64,000 nucleotides of DNA from Caenorhabditis elegans (taxonomy: Eukaryota; Nematoda; Chromadorea; Rhabditida; Rhabditidae). Location of the stretch: positions 13,884,501-13,948,500 of the forward strand of contig NC_003280.10 in NCBI RefSeq assembly GCF_000002985.6, given 5' to 3'. A program made the translations under genes and the position numbers. Positions 1-10,100 of this stretch are shown here, in pieces. The notes under the pieces are model-generated. The model worked only from the letters and a program-made list of their open reading frames with translations, was not told the DNA's origin and ran no database searches. Each line of letters begins with the position of its first letter. Position 1 is the stretch's first letter.

Positions 1-208
1 TTTTTTTTTCAAAAATTTTTTGTCCACAATACAAGAGGGTTTAGGCTATTTTTCAGAATTTTCAACAAAAATGTTTTGAAAAATTTTCAGGAATTTCCAA
101 AAAAAATGTGTTTTTTTCAGACGTTCAAAAAAATTCCAGCAATTTTTTCCAATTAAAAAAAATTCCAAAAATATCGATTTTCCCAAATTTCCAAAATTTT
201 CATTCCAG

Positions 209-3200
209 GAGCAACAAGAATCATTCTGCACCAAATACGAAGACATCTACGTGAACTCTGCCACGTGGCACCGTGCAAAACTCGCCGCCGGCGCCTCAAT
301 CGACCTGATGACGTCAGTGATGGCCGCCAAAAGGCCCGGAATCGCGTTTATTCGGCCACCCGGGCACCATGCGATGCCTGACGAAGGATGCGGTTTCTGT
401 ATATTCAATAATGTGGCAATTGCGGCAAAAGCGGCAATTCAAAATGGTCAAAAAGTGCTCATTGTGGATTATGATGTACACGCTGGAAACGGGACTCAGG
501 AGTGTGTGGAGCAGATGGGAGAAGGGAATGTACAATTGATTAGTATTCATCGTTATGAAAATGGACATTTTTGGCCGAATATGCCACAGACTGGCATTTA
601 TCATAATTGTTAGTGTTTGTTGCAAAAAAATTAGAAAATTAAAAAAAAAAATTTTGAAAAAAAATTGCGTAGAAAAGTCAAATTTTGAAAAAAATTGCAA
701 AACAATTTTAAAAACTTTTTTTTGAAAAAAAATTTCCGTCGAAAATTCAAAAAATTTAAAAAAAATTTGAAAAAAAATTTTTCTCAAGAAAACAATTGCG
801 TGGAAAATTCAAAATTTTGAAAAAAATTGCAAAAAAATTTTTTTTGACAAAAAAATTGCGTGGAAAATTCAAAATTTTGAAAAAAATTTAAAATAAAATT
901 TTTCTCAAGAAATAAATTGCGTAGAAAATTCAAAAATTTGAAAAAATTGCAAAAATAAATTTTTTTTCACAAAAAAATTGCGTGGAAAATTCAAAATTTT
1001 GTTTTTTACGGTATTAGGTCTCGACACGAAAATTGTGTGTTTATTGCGAAAAGGTGTGCGCCTTTAAAAATTACTAAAATTTGGAGATTTGCGGATTTTT
1101 TTGAAATGAAAAAAACTGAAAATGAAAAATCGATAAAAATTCCGCAAAGTTTAGTTAACTTTTTGCAATTAACAAAACAATTTTCGTGTCGAGACCTTTT
1201 TTTTTTGAGAAAAAATTAAAATTTTGCGATTTTCCGAATTTTCTAGTAATTAGGGTATTTTGAAGGAAAACTCTTACTGAAATTGCGATTTTTGCGCCGA
1301 AAATACGGTATCACCGGGGTCTCGACACGAAAATTGTCTTGTTAATTGCGAAAAGGTGTGCGCCTTTAAAGGGTGCTGTAGTTTTAAACTTTGCGGAATT
1401 TTTTATCGATCTTTTAAAAAAATCGATAAAAGTTCGAAACTACAGTACTCTTTAAACGGCGCACACCTTTTTGGCAATTAACAAAAAATTTGTCGTGTCG
1501 AGACCCCGGGGGTGCCGCATTTTTTTTTAATTTTTGGCGCAAAAAAGTCACAAAACAAATTGAAACAGTGATTGAAAACAAAAATTATTTGAATTCCCTC
1601 TAATATGCGAAGCCACGCCCACTGTCTAACCAATCAGCGCCTTTGAACTCCGCCCACTCTGTCTGATTGGTCGAAAAATGGGGGCGGAGCGAAATGCTGA
1701 TTTCAAAATTTTGGGCGTTTTTAAGAAAAAAAATATAGCAAATTTTCAAAAAATTTTGCAATTTTGGCTCAAAGTTCGCAAGACCAATCAGCGAACCCGG
1801 CTCCGCCCACTGCGCTGATTGATTAGAAAAGGGGGCCTCAAACAGACCAATTTTTAAGCATTTTTCCAGACAAAAACACGATAAACCTGCCGCTAAACAC
1901 CATCGGGCTCACCGATGCCGACTATCATGCTCTCTTCACTCACATCATTCTCCCCACCATCCATGCCTTCCAGCCCGATCTTCTCCTAGTCTCTTCAGGC
2001 TTCGATGCCTCCATCGGCGATCCTGAAGGCTCGATGCAAGTGACGCCAGCAGGATTCGCTACGATGATTCGGATGCTTATCGACACTGGGATCCCTGTGG
2101 CGGCGCTTCTCGAAGGCGGCTACTTCCTGGATGCACTGGCCGCGGATTCGGAATGGGTGTTGCGGGCACTGCTGGGCGAGGAGATCCCACGGATTCGGGT
2201 GGAGAAGATCCACTCGGCGATCGCTGACACGATTGGAAGAGTTGTGAAGAGATATGAAGGTTCTTGTCCGTTCTTCAAGAAGGTTCAGGAGCTCCGGGGG
2301 ATTCTGGGATGCCGAGTAGCCGAGGAAGATCAGCAGGAGGAGGCTACAGACTACACGGGAGAACGGACGGTGCACCCGCCGTACGAGACACGTGGCATTT
2401 ATACTCCGTTCACAGAGCAGAAGGTGGCGGAATTTAAAGGTCCGGTTCGGAGGGGCTGTCCCATCAGGCTGTCCCATTACGCTTTGATCTACAAAAAATG
2501 CGGGCATTTTTTCCCCCAAAAAATGTGACGTCAGCAGAACACTCTGCGTCTCTTCTCCCGCGTTTTTTTTGTAGATCAACGTAGATCAAGACGAAATGAG
2601 ACACTCTGACACACCACGCATTCAAGATCTGGTGGGATTCCGGATCTACGATTTCCAGATCTGGGCCAACGACGATGCTCCGATGTTACGCGCCGCGTGT
2701 GCTGTTAAGCGCATTTTCCAGAAGAAAATTTCAAAAAAAAACCGCGCTTCCGTTCGAGCACGTGGTGTCAGGCTGTCCCATCACGGTTTGATCTACAAAA
2801 AATGCGGGAATTTTTTGCTCAAAAAAGTGACGTCAGCACCGGGCTGTGCGGCAACCGGGATTTTCGGCAACCGGCAATTGCCGAAGTTGCCGAACCCAAA
2901 ACTTTTCGGCAACCGGCAACTCGGTTGCCGGTTGCCGCTCAGCCCTGGTCAGCACACGTTCTTAACCATACAAAATCAGTTGAGAACACTCTGGGCCTCT
3001 TCTCTCGCATTTTTTGTAGATCAACGTAAATCAGGCCGAAATGAGACACTTTGGCAGACCACGTGTGCCAGATTCGGATTCCTCTCAATTTTTGTCAATT
3101 TTCCGAAATTTTAGATCAACTCGAATCGATACTCGCCAGCTACACAACCCCTCCCGACTTTTCCGCGGAAACTGAAGCATTCCACAGTGCCATAGCCCCT

Positions 3201-3446
3201 CACAGCTCAGAAATCAACGATTTCTACTTTGGAGTCCACGAGGACAAGATCCTGCTCGGCACGAGCCCAGCGGTTCGGCTTTTCTTCGAACTTCTCTTCA
3301 CCGCACCCTACGACCCGAAGCACACGATAAAGCTGTACGGAAAGGTGAAGCCGGAGGATTTTGGCAAAATTGAGTTGGATTCCAGAAGTCTTGGGGAGAT
3401 GAAGAATATTTCGATTTTTAATAATTTACCCATTTTTCAATTGTGA
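209..3446 (+). CDS. hda-10: Class II histone deacetylase, 3' part (5' exons lie outside the window)
   Basis: Exons 209-608, 1870-2439, 2627-2761 and 3115-3446 join in frame (all three junctions phase 1) to give the last 478 residues. The product removes acetyl groups from lysines using a zinc-water centre. Visible hallmarks of the deacetylase fold are PPGHHA (about 353-372), DYDVHAGNGT (about 467-496), SSGFDA (about 1991-2008) and LEGGY (about 2108-2122). The zinc ligands D, H and D and the paired histidines are intact, so the enzyme looks active. The segment after the deacetylase domain is about 200 residues and I do not recognise it. The third exon is bounded on both sides by introns consisting largely of one palindromic repeat family, and its acceptor (TTCAAG) is weak, though the joined reading frame is convincing. 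The symbol is recalled from the neighbour pair HDAC plus single-zinc-finger gene; class II HDAC identity is much surer than the symbol. Confidence 0.85.
609..1869 (+). repeat. Repeat-filled HDAC intron
   Basis: About 640-1005 is an AT-rich tandem repeat with a unit near 60 bp marked by ATTGCGTGGAAAATTC. Positions 1016-1200 and 1318-1507 are two copies of a palindromic family with TCTCGACACGAAAATTG at one end and the complementary CGTGTCGAGACC at the other. About 1605-1850 holds a small palindromic family with CCAATCAGCG and GGGGCGGAG blocks. No coding sequence is seen here. Confidence 0.7.
2440..2626 (+). repeat. Palindromic element filling an HDAC intron
   Basis: The 187-bp intron is mostly one element. 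It reads GGCTGTCCCATTACG and TTTGATCTACAAAAAATGCG on the left and returns as the complementary TTTTTTGTAGATCAAC and GAAATGAGACACTCTGAC on the right. Related copies lie at 2762-3066, about 37907-38104 and about 49365-49535. Confidence 0.7.
2762..3066 (+). repeat. Palindromic element in the last HDAC intron
   Basis: The element begins CGTGGTGTCAGGCTGTCCC and ends GACACTTTGGCAGACCACGTG-like sequence, so its termini are inverted copies. A GC-rich insert of short repeats (GGCAACCGGCAA, TTGCCGAA) sits at about 2848-2940. The intron donor GT (2762) lies inside the terminal repeat of the element. Confidence 0.7.
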
Positions 3447-4161
3447 TATGTGATTTTTTTTTGTTGGTGAATTTAACAATTAATTGTGATTATCTACTGT
3501 GTTATCTACTTGAAATGAATATTATTTCATGAAAAAATCTGATATTTAACCTGTAAACGCTAAAAAAAAAACAGAGAAAATTGGGATATTTTTAATATTT
3601 CCACAAAAAAAAACCAAATTTTTGCCACTTTTTCCTCTTATTAAATCAATTTTTCAACAAAAACCTCTGATATTTGCCTCTTCAGTGACTTTTCCCTCGT
3701 TTTAAATTGATTTTTCAGCGAAAAACCCTTCTTTCCTACTTTTTCCCGTGCTAAATTGACTATTACCGAAAAAAAAAATCAATTTCTGCCATTTTATACT
3801 TTTTTAAAATTAAATTTCTGACGGAAAACCGAAAAATTAGCATTTTTGCAACTTTTTCCTGTTTTAAAGTGATTTTTCACCGTAAAAACCCCCAATTTCC
3901 GGAAATTCCCGATTCAATAAAATCCGCAAACACAAATATTCCGACCGCAACGCGACCGCAACGCGTCTCTCCCCCCACTTTTCCACTTTCCCGCCATTTA
4001 TTTATTTCATTTGTCCAACTCTACTGCCTCCTCTGCATCGTTGCTCTATCGATAAATTTTTATTTTATTTATAAAATTACAATTACACCGTAATTTATCA
4101 CGGAAAAGCTTCGCCGAGCCCGAAAACCCGGAAAAATTGTGAGATTTTTCCAGAAAAATCG
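3447..4161 (+). promoter_or_regulatory. HDAC 3' flank and mcd-1 promoter region
   Basis: No gene is seen. The first 400 bases are AT-rich 3' flank. About 3940-4020 is a C-rich stretch with GACCGCAACGC repeats and a TTTCCCGCC box (3987-3995) that fits the E2F consensus. A TTTTTCCAG acceptor ends at 4153, eight bases before the mcd-1 ATG, and is probably a trans-splice or leader-intron site. The roughly 700-base gap is long for an SL2-type operon. Confidence 0.5.
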
Positions 4162-7100
4162 ATGGAGACCGCGCCAGACGAAGCGCCAACCGAGTTCTTG
4201 GAACCTGGCGAGGAAATTGTTGAAAGTGAGCATTTTTCTGGGCTCAAAAAGGCTCAAAAAAGCTTAAAATATTTTTTAAAACACTGTAAAAATCTGCAGA
4301 TGTGATCGAAGAGGAAGTAGTGCACGAAGAAGACGTGGAGCATCACGAAGAAGACGGAGAAATGATTGAAGTTCAGCATGAGGAGGTGCTCGAGGAAATT
4401 GTCGAGGAAGATGGAATGGTCAGCTGGGAATTCGCGAAATTCCATCATTTTTGCGATTTCGAAAATTCGAAAAATCGATTTTTAACGAATTTTCACGAAA
4501 AATCGAGGAAAATTCCAATTTTTCTTGCTTTTCTAGTATAAAATATCAATAAAAACCAAGCATATTGTTTTAAATCAGCAAATTTTTGGTTTTTTTTCAC
4601 GAAAATATCAATATTTTTCCCTCAAAATTCACATTTTGAGCCGAAAAACCACTTTTTTCCATGGTTTTCGATTTTTCCTCTTTAAAATATCGATTTCTAT
4701 GGGAAAAATCATGAAAATTCGCTAGAATTTTGCGATATTCAGCGAAAAAGTCCAATTTATCCTACAAAATGCCGTAAAATGACTGAAAACCAGCAAATTC
4801 CGGATTTTTTCGCTACAAATTCACATTTCCAGCTTAAATTCTCCAAAATTCCGCTATTTTTCAATAAAATCCAGATTTTTTTTTGCTGAAAATTCAAATT
4901 TCCAGCCAAAATTCCGTATTTTTCGTTAAAAAATCACATTTCCAGCCAAAATTTTCTAAAATTCCGCTATTTTTCACAAAAAATCCGTACTTTTCCAGCC
5001 AAAATTTTCTAAAATCCGCATTTTTTCATATAAATTCCGGTATTTTTTCTCTAAAAATTCACATTTCCAACTGAATTTCTTTAAAATTCCGCATTTTTTC
5101 ACTAAAAATTCACATTTTCATCTTAAATTCTCTAAAATCCGCCAATTTTTCATAAAAAACCCAGATTTTTTCGCTAAAAATCCACAAATTTCCAGCTAAA
5201 AAATATCTGAAATTCCGCAATTTTTCGCAAAAATTTCCAATTTTCCACCTAAAATTCCGATTATAAGCTGCAAAATTACAAAAATTTCACAAAAAAACCG
5301 TGAATTTCGGGAAAATTCCACTAAAAAATCGGGTTTTTGCCCAAAAAATTTCTTCAAAATCGCCAAATTTTCATGTTTTTTCAAATTTCTTAACTTTTAA
5401 AACGCATTTTAGGGTGAAAATTTCACGAAAAACACATAATTTCAAGAAAATTCCGCCAAAAAAATCGGATTTTCCCCGAAATTTCCCGAATTTCCAGATG
5501 TACGACACCGATGGCCGTGTAAAATTCTCCAAAATTTTGCTATTTTTCACAAAAAATCTGGATTTTTTCCCTGAAAATCCACATTTCCAGCTTAAATTCT
5601 CTAAAATCCGCATTTTTTCATATAAATTCCGGAATTTTTGACACAAAATTCACATTCTCAGCTCAATTTCTCAAAAATTTCACCAATTTTTCGCTAAAAA
5701 TGCAAATTTTCAGCTTAAATTCACACAAATTTCTCAATTTTTCATATAAATTCCGGAATTTTTGACAAAAATTCACATTCTCAGCTCAATTTCTCCAAAA
5801 TTTCACCAATTTTTCGTTAAAAATTCGCATTTTCAGCTAAAATTCTTTAAAATCCGCCAATTGTTTGCTAAAAATCCCGAGTTTTTCATCGAAATTTCCG
5901 ATTATAAGCTGCAAAATTACAGAAATTTCACAAAAAAAAACCGTGAATTTCGGGAAAATTCCACAAAAAAATCGGGTTTTTGACCAAAATTTCGTCAAAA
6001 CCGCCAAATTTTCATGTTTTTCACATTTTTAAAGTAAAAATTTCACGAAAAACCCGGAAAATCCGCCAAAAAAAATCGGATTTTCCCCGAAAAATTTCCC
6101 GAATTTCCAGATGTTCGACACCGATGGCCGTGTAATCGAGTACAGTGACGTCATGGTGTACGAAGAAGGCACCGAAGTGATCGAGGAGTACGTCGAGGTG
6201 GAGGATCTCGGCGACGGCCGCTACGCCTACGTAATGACCGACGATATAGGCCATCGGCGCCTACTAAAGCCTCACGAGGTGGAGGCCGTAAAGAAGATGC
6301 CCGGCATGATGGAAGAAGAAGTCGTGATGGATGATGAGAAGGCCCCAAATACAAGCTACGCGGCGGCCCAAAAGAGGGGTAGATTTCCTCCTCAAGCCCG
6401 AAGCAGCCTAAGCCCACAAAAGCCCAGAGCCGCCGGGGCCTATATGGGCCCAGAGGCCTACTACCAACAGCCCAAAAGAATGACCCATATGGCAAAGGTG
6501 GACGTGGAAAAGTACTCGCCAGTGACACCCGTGAACCGTCGGCCGCTAATGGATAACGCGATTTTTAAGTCTAAGCTTCCCAGAAAAAGTGCTCCATGGC
6601 AAGAGGAAACTGCTGCCAACGGGGGGCCCCAGTCTACAAGCCTCATCAGATCCCCGTCCCCAATGCTCAAAGAGCCCCTATTCGATGATAACGAGATTCG
6701 ATTCAAGTGTGCAGAGTGTGGAGATGGATTCCCTGTAATGGATCGACTCTGTGATCATATGATCAAGCAACACGACTGTCAGACAAATGTCCGAGAGGTT
6801 CAGTTCTTCGCAGATCGGGATTTCGAGAATTTCCTGTTAAAAGTCGAGAAGGCCACCCTGGGCCGAGATCCTGAAGACGCGATTCGCAAAAAATCACGAG
6901 CCGGCTCTTCGCAGCTTTTCGTGTGTAATTATATGAATAAAGGCCGCCAAAAGATGGCCGAGCTTGTCGAAGTTGGCATCGTTGGGCTCTCCGAGCGACC
7001 GCTTGAAGTTTGTACGGCGTTTGTGCAGAAAACTCATGGATAGTGAGTTTTTTTGTTGCACTGCAACTTTTTCCTCACGAGGGACGAGGAAAAGTGGTTT

Positions 7101-10100
7101 CTAGGCCATGGCCGAGGGGCCGACAAGTTTCAGCGGCCGTTTACCTTGCTTTGTTTTCCGCCTGTTTTCTTTTGTTTTTCACTGATTTTTTTCGTTTTTT
7201 CTTAATAAAACTGATAAATAAATATTTTTTGCAGATGCTAAAACAATTTCCAAGTAAAAAAATTATGTATTCAGTGGGCAAGCAGCGGTGAAAGTGGGCA
7301 ATGTAAAATGATGGATTACGGGAATACAAAACCTAAACTTTTTCTTAAACATGATACATATGCTGCTTAGATGCTGTAGCTACCTGATTTTCATAACGAG
7401 ACCGCTGAAAAAGTTTTGAGGTTTCCAAAATTCAACTTTTTGCGCGGAAATCTCGACTTTTTCTCTCGACTAAAGTTGAATTTTGGAAACCTCAAAACTT
7501 TTTCAGCGGTCGCGTTATGAAAATCAGGTAGTCTCAGCATTTAAGCAGCATATGTATCATGTTTAAGAAAAAGTTTAGGTTTTGTATTCCCGTAATTCAT
7601 CATATTACAATACCCACTTTCACCGCTGCTTGCCCACTGAATACATAATTTTTTTACTTGGAAATTGTTTTAGCATCTGCAAAAAATATTTATTTATCAG
7701 TTTTATTAAGAAAAAACGAAAAAAAAATCGATGAAAAACGAAAGAAAACAGGCGGAAAACAAAGCAAGATAAACGGCCGCTGAAACTTGTCGGCCCCTCG
7801 GCCATGGCCTAGAAACCACTTCTCCTCGTCCTTCGTGAGGAAAAAGTTGCAGTGGGCCACGATTCAATTTTAACTTTTAAAAATTGGAAAAAAGATTTTT
7901 TTTTTGGCAAAAAAAATTAAAAAATGTTCGTTTTTTTTCAGCGAATGCATCCGCGTCAAATACTGCGACCAACACATTCACTACGACGGAAATATCGGTT
8001 TTCGAGTGCCAATAGCCGTAAAACGACGGCTTTTTGAAATGTCATTCAAACGGCTTCCGATTCCGTGTATGCAAATCATGTTGGGACTAGAAGCCGAACA
8101 ACTTCTTCCACATCCCACCAGATTTGAGGAAAAGCTCAAAAATCTGTCACACGTTGAAATTATCGAGCTTCTGCAGATTATCAACGCCTCGTTGCGGAAA
8201 CATCAGGAGGTTGAGCCGAGGGGAAAGAAGGTTCCCATCAAATTTGGTAAATACTCGGATTTGGAGCAATTTTTTGCGATTTTGAGCAAAAAATCAGAAA
8301 AATCTGCAAATTTCACCACATGTGTTGATTTACGCGACTCGTGTACTCCCCGAGGAGAACGAGAATTTGCAGTTTTTGGAATTTTTTGGCTTTTTTTTTT
8401 GTAGAAAATTCCATTTTTGCTGGCTCAGATTTTGAGCTTTTTTTTTCGAGTTTTTGAGAAAAAAAGCCATTTGTCGATTTAAAGTAAATTTTTCGGAAAT
8501 TTCTACTAAAAAAATTCAAAAATTTTCTCGAAAACTCTGAAAAAATGAGGATATTTCTTTAAAAAATCAATTTTTTTTCTCAAAAATTCTGAAAAATCAA
8601 CTAAATTTTTGAAAAATTCTATGAAAAAACGCCAATTTTTTCTACTTTCTACTAAAAAACCAAAAACTCTGAAAAAATGGCAAAATTTCTTTGAAAAATC
8701 AATTTTTTTTTTCTTAAAAAAACTCGAAAAAATGGGGAAATGTTAAAAAATATCCATGGGAAATTCCAAATTTTTCTTGGAAACGCACAAAAAATTTTTT
8801 TTCGGAAAATTTTCGAAACATTCAAATTTTTTCTCAAAAACTCTGAAAAAAATGGGAAAATGTTAAAAATGTTTGAAAAAAATATCTATGAAAAATTTCA
8901 ATATTTTTTTTTGAAAACACACAACAAATTGAAACATTTCTATTAAAAAATTTAAAAAGTTTTAAAAAATTCAGTTTTTCCCTCGAAAACTCGAAAATAA
9001 ATTGAAAAAATTCTTGAAAAATTCCAATATTTCCTCAAAAACTCAAATTTTTTCTCAAAAACCCAAAAAAAAAAATTAAAATTTCTATTAAAAAATCTGA
9101 AAATTTCAAAAAAAAAATTAATTTTTTCCTCGAAAACTCGAAAAAAATTGGAAAAATTTTGGAAATTTATAATAAAAAATCAATTTTGTTTTTCCAGAAA
9201 CCATAAAATCATCTGAAGGCTCTCAAACACTGATGGTCAAGCGTGTAACTCCGCCGAAAAAAGAGCACATGGACTACGATGAGCCGGACCCGAATATTCC
9301 GTCGACCAGTGCTCAGGCTCTTGGCTATAATCCAGATGATGATGAAGGGGATGATGTTCCGATGATGTCGAGAGAGGAAGAGGTGTTAGACGATGAGACG
9401 GGAGAAGAATCTGTGATGACGGAGGATTGTGATGGAATGATGGAGGATAATATGTGTTCGTTTTTGGTGTTTTTTTGCTGGAGAAAAAATGGAGAAAAAT
9501 GAGCAAAAATCACTGAAAATTTGAATTTTTCTGTAAAAAATTCATTTTTTCAGTGAAAAATTGAAGAAAATCGAGCAAAAATCAGTGAAACTATAAAATC
9601 TATAAAAATCGATTTTTCCAGTGAAAATTTGAGCAAAAAATAAAATGCTCGGGACATTTTCGATTTTTCAGTGCAAAATTGGAAAAAATTGATGGAAAAT
9701 CACTGAAACTATAAAATTTCATGGAAAAATCGACTTTTCGGTGAAAAATTGAGCAAAACTTGATTTACCAAAAAAAAAATAGAGTTTCCAGAAAAATGCG
9801 ATTTTTCAATTGAAAAATTGAGGAAATTGAGCAAAAATTCACTGAAACTATGAAGTTTCATGGAAAAATCGACTTTTCGGTGAAAAATTGAGCAAAAACA
9901 ATATAGTTTTCGGAAAAGCGGTGAAAAACCCGCAAAAATTCATATAAATATATACAGTTTCCAAAAAAATGCGATTTTTCAGTTGAAAAATTGAGGAAAT
10001 TGAGAAAAAATCAGTGAAATTGAAAAAAATTAGAATTTTATGGAAAAAAAAACGAAAATTGATGAAAATTCACTGAAACTATGAAATTTCATGAAAAACT

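Noticed and set aside
314-787. Antisense frame over the HDAC exon
   Set aside because: Shadow of the coding strand and AT-rich intron; the forward frame has the catalytic motifs.
3447-4161. hda-10 and mcd-1 as an SL2 operon
   Set aside because: The gap is about 700 bases with promoter-like sequence; SL2 operon gaps are usually near 100 bases.
4302-4541. Extension of the second mcd-1 exon to a stop at 4541
   Set aside because: The frame after ATG-GTCAGC is AT-rich and the GTCAGC donor joins in phase to the exon at 6111.
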